The notes under the pieces were generated by a model. The model had not been told where the DNA came from, did no database searches, and worked only from the letters and a program-made list of their open reading frames with translations. The position numbers were made by a program, and so were the translations under genes. Shown here piece after piece: positions 33,611 to 43,276 of a stretch of DNA of 64,000 nucleotides. Position 1 is the stretch's first letter. Each line of letters starts with the position of its first letter. This stretch comes from Bradyrhizobium sp. 186 (lineage in GTDB: Bacteria > Pseudomonadota > Alphaproteobacteria > Rhizobiales > Xanthobacteraceae), in assembly GCF_023101685.1 (NCBI RefSeq), contig NZ_CP082164.1, forward strand, positions 1,798,001-1,862,000. The letters are read 5' to 3'.

Positions 33611-35122
33611 TCAAGCAGAGGCGGCGCTCTGAGCCTGCTCCACGGGCAGGTCATCGGCATTGGGATCGCCGGGCGCGGTCGCCCAGGCCAGCTCGACCAG
33701 CGTCACGAACCTGCGCCCGGCACCGTCGAGCTGGCAGACGATCAAGCCCTGCTCCTCCATGTAGCTCAGCAAGCGTTGCGCGCGGCGCAGCGAATGCGAG
33801 CCATAAGCGCGCGCGATCGCTGCATCGCCGGGACATGGCCAGCCTTCCTTCGCAGCGCGCGCGATCATCATGAACACGCCCTGCATGTCGTCGGGCAGGA
33901 TCGAGGCGCGGAGCGACACGTCCTGCCAGGCGTCGTCCTCGGTGAGCTCAGTGCCAAGCCCGGCGCGTGCGCGCGTCAGCATGCGGCGGAATTCGTTGAG
34001 ATCGGGCACCGCCGAGCCGAGGCCTTCGATGCGGCAGCGGACCACGAACTCCTGATAGAGCACGCCGATGGCGCGGAAGCCGGCATCGGGTTCGGCGAGC
34101 ACGGCGCGCAAGGTCCGGTCGACGCGCTCGCGCCGTTCCGTCAATTCTTCCGCGCTGACCGGCAGCTCGATCGTTTCAGGACGCGTTTCCGGCGCGGCCG
34201 CCTTCGCGGCCCGGAGCTGTTCGAGCAGATCCGGCGCCGGCCGCCGCTGCGGCCGACTGGCATCGGGCGGCGGCGCGGCCAGGATCACGGCACGCGCGTC
34301 TTCCAGTGTTGCTTCCGGCATCGGCATGAGCCGGGGCGTGGAGTTGCGCGGCTGCGTATCCGTCGCGCCGATATGCAGGCGCAGCGGACGGCGCGACAAC
34401 GCGGGGCCCAGCGCCATGAACTGTCCGCGCTCGAGATCACGAAATGTCTCCGCCTGCCGCCGCTCCATGCCGAGGAGATCGGCGGCGCGCGCCATGTCGA
34501 TGTCGAGGAAGGTCCGGCCCATCAGGAAATTGGAGGCTTCCGCTGCGACGTTCTTGGCGAGCTTCGCCAGGCGTTGGGTCGCGATGATTCCAGCGAGCCC
34601 GCGCTTGCGGCCGCGACACATCAGATTGGTCATGGCGCCGAGGGAGAGCTTGCGCGCCTCGTCCGAAACCTCGCCCGCGACCGCCGGCGCAAACAGCTGC
34701 GCTTCGTCCACCACCACCAGCATCGGATACCAGTGGTCGCGGTCCACGTCGAAGAGACCACCGAGGAAGGCCGCCGCGCGCCGCATCTGGTTCTCGGCAT
34801 CGAGCCCTTCGAGATTGAGCACGGTCGAGACGCGATGCAGCCGCGCGCGCTCACCCGCGACCTGAAGGCCGCGCTCGGTATGATCCTCGGCCTCGATCAC
34901 GAGGTGACCGAAGCGATCGGCCAGCGTAACGAAGTCGCCCTCGGGATCGATGATAGCCTGCTGCACCCACGGCGCACTCTGTTCCAGCAGTCGCCGCAGC
35001 AGATGCGATTTGCCGGAGCCCGAATTGCCCTGCACCAGGAGGCGGGTCGCCAGCAGTTCCTCGAGGTCCATGGCCGCCGCGGCGCCGGCCGTGGTCTGCC
35101 CCATCTCGATCGCAACCGTCAT
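33611..35122 (-). CDS. HerA/DUF87-type ATP-binding protein
   Basis: A 503-residue P-loop ATPase of the FtsK/HerA class. Walker A VQGNSGSGKSHLLRRLLEQ is near residue 32, and Walker B MLVVVDEAQLFAPA near residue 140. A sensor region CRGRKRGLAGIIATQRLAKL has the arginine-rich stretch typical of HerA helicases. The C-terminal third, AYGSHSLRRAQRLLSYMEEQ, looks like a winged-helix. The ATG at 35122 is chosen over a TTG 12 bases earlier. No NurA nuclease or other defence gene is adjacent; the YkgJ gene upstream is co-directional. Role unknown: HerA-like pumps serve in DNA processing and in some defence systems. Confidence 0.82.
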   Translation of the reverse strand: MTVAIEMGQTTAGAAAAMDLEELLATRLLVQGNSGSGKSHLLRRLLEQSAPWVQQAIIDPEGDFVTLADRFGHLVIEAEDHTERGLQVAGERARLHRVSTVLNLEGLDAENQMRRAAAFLGGLFDVDRDHWYPMLVVVDEAQLFAPAVAGEVSDEARKLSLGAMTNLMCRGRKRGLAGIIATQRLAKLAKNVAAEASNFLMGRTFLDIDMARAADLLGMERRQAETFRDLERGQFMALGPALSRRPLRLHIGATDTQPRNSTPRLMPMPEATLEDARAVILAAPPPDASRPQRRPAPDLLEQLRAAKAAAPETRPETIELPVSAEELTERRERVDRTLRAVLAEPDAGFRAIGVLYQEFVVRCRIEGLGSAVPDLNEFRRMLTRARAGLGTELTEDDAWQDVSLRASILPDDMQGVFMMIARAAKEGWPCPGDAAIARAYGSHSLRRAQRLLSYMEEQGLIVCQLDGAGRRFVTLVELAWATAPGDPNADDLPVEQAQSAASA

Positions 35123-35225
35123 GTCCCGACTCAAACCCCATCCTGCGCGGAGAGGGGCTTATCAACCCGATCGCAGCGCGTCGAGCGGCACAGGGCGAAT
35201 CATGCCCCGTTGCCCACGGCGGAGT

Positions 35226-36044
35226 TCAGGTGTGATTCGACAGGTGAAGAAGGGCAGGTCGATAGGGCGGGTAGGGATCGTCGTCGTCGTCATCCGGGAT
35301 AGTGCAGGACCCGAATTCCTGCCTGATCCGCTCGATCTCGGCGATGCGCTCGTGCAGCCGATGCAAGTGGTCCTGCGACTTCGCCCTCCAGAATCGGAAG
35401 GTGTCGGCGGTGAGCGGCAGGAACGCCGTTCCGAACAGCGTCGGATCGGGAACGATGGTTCGTCCGAGCAGGAGAAACCGGTCGACGCCGGACACGACAA
35501 GGGTCGCGTAACCGCGGTTTCCGATTCGCCTGATCCCGTTCAGCGACCATTCGCAAAGCTTGCTGAAATACGGCTCCTCGCGCCAGCGATCGGGACAATC
35601 GTCATCGACCGTCACGTTCACGGCGTCCTGGCTGAAATGCACCACGATGCCCGATTTTGCGGGGAACCAGTCGTCGTCGAGATGGCCTTGCAGCCAGGCG
35701 CAGACGAATGACCGGCACATCTGGGGGCGGCGCTCGTAGATGGTGCATCCCGTGCCGGCCTGCCAATGCTTGCAGAGCTGGTGTACCGGCTTATCGACGC
35801 TGGCCACCTCGAGGATATCGCAGCAGGCGTTGCACGACCCGCATTCCCGGGTAGGTCGCGGCGCCTTCGGCAGACCGGTCGCCCGAAAACCCTGGCCATC
35901 GCGAACCAGCAGCTTCTGCTTCTCCAGCGCATTCAAGGCGCGCTCGATCTTGAGACGGGACAGTCCGGTGGCGTCGATAACGCCCTTCATCGTCGTCGCG
36001 CCTGCCTCCACCGCGCGGACGACGCTCAACATCGCCTGATCCAT
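35226..36044 (-). CDS. YkgJ-family CxxCC cluster protein with N-terminal winged helix
   Basis: A 272-residue protein. Residues 1-55 look like a winged helix-turn-helix: GVIDATGLSRLKIERALNAL then EKQKLLVRDGQGF. The central part is a YkgJ/UPF0153 domain with CGSCNACCDILEV, CKHWQAGTGCTIYERRPQMC and RSFVCAWL, seven or more conserved Cys thought to bind zinc or iron. The tail is acidic (PDDDDDDPYPPY). The DNA-binding-like addition is unusual for the family and suggests a metal-dependent regulator, but no target is evident. It ends about 100 bp before the HerA-like gene in the same direction. Confidence 0.75.
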   Translation of the reverse strand: MDQAMLSVVRAVEAGATTMKGVIDATGLSRLKIERALNALEKQKLLVRDGQGFRATGLPKAPRPTRECGSCNACCDILEVASVDKPVHQLCKHWQAGTGCTIYERRPQMCRSFVCAWLQGHLDDDWFPAKSGIVVHFSQDAVNVTVDDDCPDRWREEPYFSKLCEWSLNGIRRIGNRGYATLVVSGVDRFLLLGRTIVPDPTLFGTAFLPLTADTFRFWRAKSQDHLHRLHERIAEIERIRQEFGSCTIPDDDDDDPYPPYRPALLHLSNHT

Positions 36045-36606
36045 TTTTGTTGTTCTTGGTCTTCTGTTATTTTTTGCTGGCTATCGAGCGCCGCCTTGGA
36101 AACCCATTGCCGGAGACCGGCATCCCAAGCTCGCTGGCCGAGTATCTTCGGAAAACGCATCTTGCGTGAGCGCGCCGGCGAGACAAGAAGCCGAGCCCGA
36201 CACACGTGCATGCAGTGTTTGCGTAAATGAAGGATCACGTACGAAGAGCAAAGCGTTGTCCGCACGCGCGGCAAGCCTGGACTACGTCCGTCTCGGGGCA
36301 ATTCACGCGGGAAACAGCTCGTTTTCGCGGCGCGTCGCGTCAAGACACGACGAACAACAGTCTTTCTCTCACACAGTCGTGATAGCTGCGGCGCGTGCGC
36401 GCGCGAACGCAGAGGCGACACGTTTGCGTGATTGGGGACTCGACGTCACACCGGGAACTGCGCGCGGTGCTGCTCGCGTGATGAGACTTAATATGCGAAT
36501 GGGGCGGTCACGCGCGTCGCCGTGATCGGCCTGATCTGGCTTCGATCATTCTGGAGCGCCGATCGCCGCATCGACGGTCGATCGCAAAAGACGCCGCGGC
36601 GCGCTC
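36045..36606. other. Intergenic stretch without a supported gene
   Basis: About 560 bp. Open frames on both strands have arginine-rich, non-protein-like composition. The alternating CGTGCGCGCGCGAACGC patch near 36395 is purine-pyrimidine alternating DNA. I see no tRNA, terminator or repeat copy that matches elsewhere in the window. Confidence 0.4.
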
Positions 36607-37671
36607 CTACTGCGCGCCGGAGCCACCCTGCACGATCTTCTCGTTCAGCTTCAGATCGACGGTCTCGACCGTGCGGTCGATCTCCGCATTGGGCGTGCCG
36701 AGCTGATGCGAGATCAGCTTCACCAGAAGGTCGACGCGTTCGATGAAGGGCGCGCCGCTCGCGACCGCGCGCGCGGCTGATGACGGCTTAAGCAGGCTTT
36801 CGGCCGCCTTGGCGTATTTTGCGAAGGGCACCTGGTCCTGCGGATCGGCGCCGAGGCGCCGGGCGATGGCGTCGACATGGTCGTAGATCGTCTGCGATCG
36901 CGCGATATCGCCGTGAACGGCGTCGCGGATCGACCGTGGCTCGTGCGGCGTGATGCAGCGGTAGTTGCCGGTCAGCAGCATCGACCATTTCGCCAGCGGC
37001 ACAAATAGCGAGTCGAACACCTTCAGCTTCACCGGCACGTCGTGGCCATCGAGCGTCACGGCGTCGATGTCGGCTTCGAGCTCGCGCAGCACCTTGTTGT
37101 GCTTGTCGTCGGCGAACGCCGACGCCTTGAAGTTCGTCGGCAGGCCGACATGAAGCACGTTGGCCGCCTCTTCCGGCGGACGGAACGCCTGCGGGTCGGG
37201 CGAGCACAGCGTCACCAGTCCCGGCTCGAACCGCTCCCACACCTGCGCATTGGTGTAGGCCTCCTCGAGATCCATGCCCGCAAGCGACGGAATCCGCTTG
37301 AGATAGGGCAGCGGCGGCATGTTCATGATCGACAGACACGGCAGCTTCGCCGCGGCGATCTTGATCATGAGAACGCGGACCGTGTGGTTGGTGTATTGCG
37401 GCTCCTGCATCGCAAGGCCGACCATGTCGTAGCGGGAGAGATCGACGTCCGCCGGCGTCACCGCGTCGAGCTTGCCGGGCAGGTCGCGCGAAAAGATCGC
37501 CCGGTGCACCGCTTCGTCGCGCAGCTTGATGCGCACCTCGGTACCGTCGCGATTGATCAGCTCTGCGGTCTTGGAGCGGCAAACCAGCGTGACGTTGTGC
37601 CCCGCCATCAGGAGCTTCGTGCCCAGCAGTGAGCCGTAAGAAGCTCCGAGGATCAAAACGTTGCGCGCCAT
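36607..37671 (-). CDS. Ketopantoate reductase (ApbA/PanE)-like dehydrogenase
   Basis: A 354-residue protein beginning MARNVLILGASYGSLLGTKL, an N-terminal Rossmann fold with GASYGSLLG in place of the strict GxGxxG, then LLMAGHNVTLVCRSKTAELI with Arg for the 2'-phosphate of NADPH. The C-terminal helical part contains KLKVFDSLFVPLAKWSMLLT and GNYRCITPHEPRSIRDAVHG. It is longer than PanE (about 300) and lacks obvious ketopantoate-binding residues, so the true substrate may be another 2-oxo acid or an opine-like compound. A TATCCCA inverted repeat lies about 80 bp upstream. Confidence 0.72.
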   Translation of the reverse strand: MARNVLILGASYGSLLGTKLLMAGHNVTLVCRSKTAELINRDGTEVRIKLRDEAVHRAIFSRDLPGKLDAVTPADVDLSRYDMVGLAMQEPQYTNHTVRVLMIKIAAAKLPCLSIMNMPPLPYLKRIPSLAGMDLEEAYTNAQVWERFEPGLVTLCSPDPQAFRPPEEAANVLHVGLPTNFKASAFADDKHNKVLRELEADIDAVTLDGHDVPVKLKVFDSLFVPLAKWSMLLTGNYRCITPHEPRSIRDAVHGDIARSQTIYDHVDAIARRLGADPQDQVPFAKYAKAAESLLKPSSAARAVASGAPFIERVDLLVKLISHQLGTPNAEIDRTVETVDLKLNEKIVQGGSGAQ

Positions 37672-37750
37672 GCTTCTTCCCTATGACAAATCGTGCGATT
37701 TTTGGGCCCCGGCCGTCATCCGAAGGCGATTAGGGGCATGTAAAGCGAAG

Positions 37751-37774
37751 TATCCCATAATGGCAACTGGGATA
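37751..37774. promoter_or_regulatory. Inverted repeat upstream of the ApbA-like gene
   Basis: TATCCCA-N10-TGGGATA has perfect 7-bp arms, embedded in a looser GTAT...ATAC pair. It lies between the MarR gene and the start of the ApbA-like gene on the same strand. It could be an operator for the MarR protein or another dimeric regulator. Confidence 0.4.
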
Positions 37775-37897
37775 ATGCATACAAGGCGGCGTCAATATTC
37801 TCGCTTCGTTCTCGGCGGCCCGATGAATGAAACACCTGCGAGCGCTGTCGAGCCGCCACCTCAAAACGCGCCATTCACCCGGAAATTGCGCGTGCCA

Positions 37898-38533
37898 TCA
37901 CCGCTGGTTGACGACGCGGGCGCGGTCGAGGTGCTCCTCGATCTTCGGGCGGTCGCGGGTGCGCTCAAAACTCGTGCAGAGCAGCTCGGTCTCCTCGAGC
38001 GAGACGGGGGCGCGATACAGCCGGCACATGAATTCGGCGGTTGCACGTCCCTTGCCCGCGCCGGGGCTGCGTTCGGCGAGAAACATGCAGTCCCGGCAGA
38101 TGCTGGCATCGAGCCGCTGATGGGCTGCATCGAGATGATTGAGGATCTCCCGCAGCGAGTCGCGCAGCCTGACGCATTCCTCGGTGCCGAGCGCCGCGAC
38201 CGCATTCACGACGTGACTGATCGGATCATGCTGGCTCAGGCATTTCTCGCCCTGCGCGGTGACGTTGAGCACGACCGAACGCTTGTCCTCGTGCGACGGC
38301 TTTCGCACCAGGAAGGATTTGCTTTCCAGCGTCTTCACGATCTGGGATGCAGTCGCCCTGGTGGCGCCGATGAAGCCGGCGAGCGCGGACGGCGTGCGCG
38401 AAAACCTGTTGGCGCGGCCGAGAAAGCGAAGTGCCATCCATTCCCGATCGCGCAGTCCGTGCTGATTGCCTTCGAAATACCAGGCTCTGGCCGCCTGAAC
38501 CAGCAGCTCGACAGCCTCGCGTGCCAACGGCAT
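37898..38533 (-). CDS. MarR-family regulator with Cys-rich C-terminal extension
   Basis: A 211-residue protein. Residues 1-140 form a MarR winged helix: RDREWMALRFLGRANRFSRT, SALAGFIGATRATASQIVKT (recognition helix) and the wing VRKPSHEDKRSVVLNVTAQG. The last 70 residues add CRDCMFLAERSPGAGKG, EFMCRLYRAPVSLEETELLC, giving C-x2-C-x24-C-x16-C spacing. This could hold a zinc or an Fe-S cluster and make the protein a metal or redox sensor. The downstream ApbA-like gene is on the same strand, with an inverted repeat between them. Confidence 0.8.
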   Translation of the reverse strand: MPLAREAVELLVQAARAWYFEGNQHGLRDREWMALRFLGRANRFSRTPSALAGFIGATRATASQIVKTLESKSFLVRKPSHEDKRSVVLNVTAQGEKCLSQHDPISHVVNAVAALGTEECVRLRDSLREILNHLDAAHQRLDASICRDCMFLAERSPGAGKGRATAEFMCRLYRAPVSLEETELLCTSFERTRDRPKIEEHLDRARVVNQR

Positions 38534-39354
38534 GAATTCCTACCTCGCCCCGAGAATCACGTCTGCTTCGCCCCGAAGCCGCTGTCCGTCCTGGTTCGCA
38601 AATCCTTCAAGAGACGCCAGACAGTTGGAGGCGTACGATGAGTACGTCGTGCCCGGCTCTTGCTCGAAGGCACGGACTGCAAGGCAGCCGGCTTGGACTG
38701 ACGGGCGCCGTGGAATCCGGCACGGGAGATCGCGTCGCTGATGGTATGCCAATCGCGACATGGTCGAACGGAAGCCCGAATTGCCGCCACGACCGGACGA
38801 TGAATCGGAGTTGTTCAACGGAAGCCCCTGAGTTCCAAGTCACAATCAGACGTTTCTTATACTCCATCGAAACGATGAATGAGCTTCTCAACAAAATCAA
38901 GTAGAGACGCTCTCGGAGACCTGATGTCGTTGCAGACGAATGTAACGTTCAAGTCAATCTCGCTCTTCGGGACACATGATGGTGAACGCAATACGCACCC
39001 GGCGAGCAACATGCACGCAACTATGCGACGGTTTGATTGCACGCATGTCTGTCGTTGATGCAAGTTGATCGAACCTTGTGCATGACGATGGTGCGCATCG
39101 AAACGTCATCCACAACTTCTGTGTGCCATGAGAGAATCGCCGGGAGAACTCGCAGGAATTGCACGCGGCGGTTGTTATGCCTGCGGTCGCGAATCATCCG
39201 TCCGGTCGCTTTCACCACGGCGGCCCGATTCCCGTCCGAACGGTTGATATGCGCATGACGGAAATCGGTGACAGCGCCACATGCGCGGGCCCGACTGCTA
39301 AAATGACGGAACAAAGTGATGGCCCGGCGCGAGCCGCGCGCCGACTCACCCCTG
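38534..39354. other. Intergenic stretch before the flagellar cluster
   Basis: About 820 bp. Two minus-strand frames (for example KRLIVTWNSGASVEQLRFIV near 38850) look mildly protein-like but are cut by frame changes and have no convincing start; this may be an eroded gene. The rest has no recognised RNA, repeat or terminator. It marks the boundary between the accessory genes and the flagellar genes. Confidence 0.4.
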
Positions 39355-40680
39355 CTAGTCGCCCTTGAGCATGTCCCTCAGCTCGCGAAACGGATCGGCA
39401 CTCGGTGGAGCTGATGCGTCTTGCCGCATTGCGCTGTAGATCCTCGGAACCATGTCGACCGCCTGGTCGAGGCCCGAATCGCGTCCCGATTGATATCCGC
39501 CCATCAGGCGAAGGTCGCGCGTGTCCTCGTATTTGGCCATCATGGTACGCAACTTGCTCACCAATTCGCGCTCTTCGGGGTCCCAGACGTTATGGGCGAG
39601 GCGGGAGACCGAGGCCAAAACGTCCACGGCCGGATAACGCGCCTGGTCGGCAATGTGCCGGCTGAGCACGATGTGCCCATCGAGCGTGCTGCGGATGGTA
39701 TCGGCGATCGGCTCGTTGTGATCGTCGCCGTCGACCAGCACGGAGAAAATGCCGGTAATCGTTCCGGATCCCTCTTCGCCGGGCCCTGCCCGCTCGAGAA
39801 GGCGCGGCAGGTCGGTGAAGACCGTCGGCGCATAGCCGCGCGCGACCGCAGGCTCGCCGGCGGCGAGGGCGACCTCGCGGGAGGCGTGAGCGAAACGGGT
39901 GATCGAATCGACCACAAGGAGAACCGATTCGCCCCGGTCGCGAAAATATTCGGCGACCGCCATCGCGGTCTTCGGCGCCAGCCGCCGCATCATCGGGCTT
40001 TCATCTCCGGTCGATACGATGGTGACGGCGCGGTTGCGGTTGGCGCCGAGCACGTCCTCGATGAATTCGCGCACCTCGCGGCCGCGTTCGCCGACCAGGG
40101 CCAGGACGACCGTGTCAAAACCCTGGCTGCGGGCGAGCATCGCGAGCAGCGTCGACTTGCCGACGCCGGAGCCGGCAAAGATGCCGACGCGTTGCCCGGC
40201 GCAGATCGGCGCGAACAGATCGATGACGCGCACGCCGGTGTGCAGCGGCTTGTGGACCCGGGCGCGCTTCATGGCCGAAGGCGCATCCGCCTCCGCTGAG
40301 ACGGCCCGCGATCCCGGGGTGAGGGGGCCCTGTCCGTCCAGCGGCGCGCCGAGCGCGTTGATGACACGTCCCTTCCAGCTCGGATCGGGTGCGAAGGACA
40401 GCGGCGGCATCCGGTAAGCTACCGAGCCGAGGCCGCCCGCGAACTGGCGGTCGAACGGCTTGGCGATGATGCCCTCGCTGTCGATCCGCACCACCTCGCC
40501 GATCTGGGGTTTGCCACCCGAATTGACGCCGATGAGCTCGCCGAGCCTGACGAAGCGCGACAGGCCGGAGACGCGGAAATGCGTCGGCGCGATCTCGGAG
40601 ATCGCGCCGCTGACGCTAGCGAGTGGGGTGCTCTGTTGAAGCTCCAGCAGCGCCCACTCCAGTTGCCGAAGAGCGTTCAA
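39355..40680 (-). CDS. fliI: Flagellum-specific ATPase FliI
   Basis: A 441-residue export ATPase that energises the flagellar type III apparatus at the basal body. Motifs: Walker A VGIFAGSGVGKSTLLAML, VVLALVGERGREVREFIEDV, Walker B SVLLVVDSITRFAHASREVA, and the family block YPAVDVLASVSRLAH. Normal length. It is transcribed away from motA and fliM, heading the minus-strand group of fliI, flgF and DUF1217. Its regulator FliH is represented only by a weak candidate at 59005. Confidence 0.93.
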   Translation of the reverse strand: MNALRQLEWALLELQQSTPLASVSGAISEIAPTHFRVSGLSRFVRLGELIGVNSGGKPQIGEVVRIDSEGIIAKPFDRQFAGGLGSVAYRMPPLSFAPDPSWKGRVINALGAPLDGQGPLTPGSRAVSAEADAPSAMKRARVHKPLHTGVRVIDLFAPICAGQRVGIFAGSGVGKSTLLAMLARSQGFDTVVLALVGERGREVREFIEDVLGANRNRAVTIVSTGDESPMMRRLAPKTAMAVAEYFRDRGESVLLVVDSITRFAHASREVALAAGEPAVARGYAPTVFTDLPRLLERAGPGEEGSGTITGIFSVLVDGDDHNEPIADTIRSTLDGHIVLSRHIADQARYPAVDVLASVSRLAHNVWDPEERELVSKLRTMMAKYEDTRDLRLMGGYQSGRDSGLDQAVDMVPRIYSAMRQDASAPPSADPFRELRDMLKGD

Positions 40681-40716
40681 GGAAACCGTCCACCCTCATT
40701 GCGCACGAGGCGCAGT

Positions 40717-41445
40717 CTACCTGCCGGGATCGCCCAGCGTCCGGATTGCGTTCTGGAGCGTGCTCTCGGTGCCCTCGACCAGCGAATTCGTGCCGTCGAA
40801 GGCGCGCGAGGCCGACATCAGCTTCGTCAATTCCATCATCGGATTGGCGCCGGAGCCCTCGACATAGCCTTGCTTGAAGCCGTCCCGGGTGAAATCGGAG
40901 ATGGCGGTCGCGGACCGATCGGGCGTGACGCCGGAATTGCCGTAGCGGTCGAGGTTGGCATCGGTGGGAATGTTGAACAGGCCGATGGTGCCGATCTCGT
41001 TGTTGTCCTGGGTGATCGCGCCGCTGCGCGAGATCGAGACCGGTCCACCGTTCGGATCCAGCGTGATCTGCGCGCCGCCGGAATCGATGATGGGGAAACC
41101 GGTCACGGTCTGAAGATCGCCGTTGGGGGCGATCTGGAGCCGGCCGTCACGCGTATAGACCGTGCCGTTCGGACCGGCGAAGGCGAGCCAGCCTTGTCCG
41201 ACCACGGCGACGTCGAGTGGGTTGCCGCTCTCGGTGATATTGCCGGTTTCGCGCGAAATGATGTTGTCGCCGGGCGAGGAGAACGCGACCGGGTTCGCGC
41301 CTGCCTTGGACAGCACGGTCTCGAATTTCACCACGTCGGTGCGGAATGCTGCCGTGTTGACGTTGGCGACGTTGTTGGCGATCGTCTGGAGGCGCTTTTC
41401 GAGGGCGACCTGCGCCGACAATCCCACATAGAGGGCCGATTGCAT
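40717..41445 (-). CDS. flgF: Flagellar proximal rod protein FlgF
   Basis: A 242-residue rod protein. The N-terminal ANNVANVNTAAFRTDVVKFE is the rod/hook export and assembly motif. NPLDVAVVGQGWLAFAGPNG and GTVYTRDGRLQIAPNGDLQT are the FlgF/FlgG core. It ends LVEGTESTLQNAIRTLGDPG, the usual coiled C-terminus. Its start is 3 bp after the stop of the DUF1217 gene, so those two are coupled; fliI follows 36 bp later. Confidence 0.9.
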   Translation of the reverse strand: MQSALYVGLSAQVALEKRLQTIANNVANVNTAAFRTDVVKFETVLSKAGANPVAFSSPGDNIISRETGNITESGNPLDVAVVGQGWLAFAGPNGTVYTRDGRLQIAPNGDLQTVTGFPIIDSGGAQITLDPNGGPVSISRSGAITQDNNEIGTIGLFNIPTDANLDRYGNSGVTPDRSATAISDFTRDGFKQGYVEGSGANPMMELTKLMSASRAFDGTNSLVEGTESTLQNAIRTLGDPGR

Positions 41446-41448
41446 GAC

Positions 41449-42237
41449 TTACCTATTGAACCGGATGGACTGAAGCTTCGAGAGCATGTCGGTATCCATG
41501 CTGGCCGACGTCGACGTGCCGGCGATCAGGACCAGGGCGGGGTTGGTCGAGTTGTCGCTCTGGGCCTGGGTCGCATCCCACATGGCCGCAAAGCGCTGCA
41601 CGAATTTGGTGACCTTGGTCGGGTCCTGGAAATCGGTGAGCTTGAGCATCTTGTTCAACATCGTCGCCTGGGCGTCGATGTCGGCCGAACTGATGGTCGA
41701 CGACAGGCCGAGCGCGGTCTGAACCACCTGCGTGAAGGCCTTGTCCGCGAGGATCTGGTAGGCGTTCGTGATCGTGGAGGCCTTGCGGGTGAAGTAGAGC
41801 GCCAGCCGCAGCCCCTCGTTCTGGTCGCCGGCCTTCTGCTCCATCGTCTGCGTGACATATTGGGTCGCAGTGCCGGTCGTTGCCTGGGTGGTCTGGGTCG
41901 CAGTGGCGCCGAGGGCGGCGAAATTGAAGGCGGTGGCGAATTCCCGGTAACGGACGTCGCTGAGCTTGTTGGCGAAGGTGTCCTTGGTCGCGATACCCTC
42001 GGTCAGCACCTTGCGCATGAACGCCTTGGCATAGGTCATGTCGCTGAGGCCGTAGGCCTTCATGGCATAGGAGTAGAGGCGATAGTCCTTCAGGAAATCG
42101 TCGATCGTCTTCACATTGCCGATATGGCTAAGGAAATAATCGGTCTCGCGGCTGACATCCGGCTGCTTCGCGACCTGCGTCAGCGACTTGCCCAAGTCCT
42201 TGGTCAGTCTGGTGTAGTCCGCGATCGTGGATAGCAT
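41449..42237 (-). CDS. DUF1217 flagellar protein
   Basis: A 262-residue protein that starts MLSTIADYTRLTKDLGKSLT and contains repeats of the DUF1217 type: DYFLSHIGNVKTIDDFLKDY, RLYSYAMKAYGLSDMTYAKA and NKLSDVRYREFATAFNFAAL. DUF1217 genes sit in flagellar clusters of rhizobia, upstream of flgF as here; the molecular role is unsettled. A longer open frame exists to 42576, but conservation begins at 42237. The 143-bp gap to motA on the other strand probably carries divergent promoters. Confidence 0.82.
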   Translation of the reverse strand: MLSTIADYTRLTKDLGKSLTQVAKQPDVSRETDYFLSHIGNVKTIDDFLKDYRLYSYAMKAYGLSDMTYAKAFMRKVLTEGIATKDTFANKLSDVRYREFATAFNFAALGATATQTTQATTGTATQYVTQTMEQKAGDQNEGLRLALYFTRKASTITNAYQILADKAFTQVVQTALGLSSTISSADIDAQATMLNKMLKLTDFQDPTKVTKFVQRFAAMWDATQAQSDNSTNPALVLIAGTSTSASMDTDMLSKLQSIRFNR

Positions 42238-42379
42238 GACACGCGCCCCTCTGGCCGCTGTTGCGACATCGTCCCAAGCTGCCGTGAATTGCTTGCGCGG
42301 GGCTGGCGACGCCGAAGCCAGCTTCGCGCAAGCGTCGCCAACTAGATATTCCCGATGGGATCGGTGATGGAGCGGCGCG

Positions 42380-43276
42380 TTGGGCAGTTTCGTGGGGATC
42401 GTCATCACGGTAGCGGCACTGCTCGGTGGATTTGCCGCCATGGGCGGGCATCTGGGCGTGCTGATGCAGCCGTGGGAGTTCGTGATCATCATGGGCACCG
42501 CGGCCGGCACCTTCATCATGGCCAATCCGTGGAAGGTGGTCGTGGATACCGGGCTTGCGTGCGTGCAGGCCGTCACCGGCGCGGTGCCCGGTGAGCGCTA
42601 TTATCTCGATCTGCTCGGCGCGCTGCATGCCCTGATGCGCGAGCTGCGGGGCAAGGGCCGCAACGAGGTGGAAGCGCATATCGACGACCCCTCGTCTTCC
42701 GAGATCTTCAAGGCGTTCCCGAGCGTTCTCGGGGATGCATCGCTGCTCCAGTTCATCTGCGACTATGTCCGCCTCATCATCATGGGGAATGCGCGCACGC
42801 ACGAGATCGAGGCGCTGATGGACGAGGAAATCCATACCATCGTCAAGAGCAAGCTGTCGCCCTACCATGCGCTCGTGGTGGTGTCGGAGGCGTTGCCGGC
42901 GCTCGGCATCGTCGCCGCGGTGCTCGGCGTCATCAAGGCCATGGGCGCGCTCGACCAGTCGCCGAAGCTCCTGGGCGGCTTCATCGGCGCCGCCCTGGTC
43001 GGCACCTTTGCCGGAATCTTCCTGTCCTACGGCATCATTTCGCCGTTCGCGATGAAGGTAAAGATGACGCGCGAGAAGCGCTGCCGGCCCTACATCATCG
43101 TCAAGCAGACGCTGCTCGCGTTCATGAACGGTGCCATGCCGCAAATTGCCGTCGAGCACGGCCGCAAGATGATCGCAAGCACCGAGCGGCCGTCGATCGA
43201 CGTCGTCGAAAACGAAACGATCGCCGGTCCGAAAGTCGTCGTGACCGAAGCCGAACCCAAGGCTGCACGCGCATGA
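42380..43276 (+). CDS. motA: Flagellar motor stator MotA
   Basis: A 298-residue inner-membrane stator subunit with four helices. Seen: [30 protein letters not shown], the cytoplasmic loop with charged residues that engage FliG, and [20 protein letters not shown] with [20 protein letters not shown] for helices 3-4. It begins with TTG at 42380 after GGAG; its end overlaps the fliM start (GCATGATG). It pairs with MotB at 59692. Confidence 0.92.
   Translation: MGSFVGIVITVAALLGGFAAMGGHLGVLMQPWEFVIIMGTAAGTFIMANPWKVVVDTGLACVQAVTGAVPGERYYLDLLGALHALMRELRGKGRNEVEAHIDDPSSSEIFKAFPSVLGDASLLQFICDYVRLIIMGNARTHEIEALMDEEIHTIVKSKLSPYHALVVVSEALPALGIVAAVLGVIKAMGALDQSPKLLGGFIGAALVGTFAGIFLSYGIISPFAMKVKMTREKRCRPYIIVKQTLLAFMNGAMPQIAVEHGRKMIASTERPSIDVVENETIAGPKVVVTEAEPKAARA

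Noticed and set aside
38607..38900. Minus-strand frame with KRLIVTWNSGASVEQLRFIV
   Set aside because: Mildly protein-like but with no start signal and no known domain; it could be an eroded gene, so it is noted only within the gap entry.
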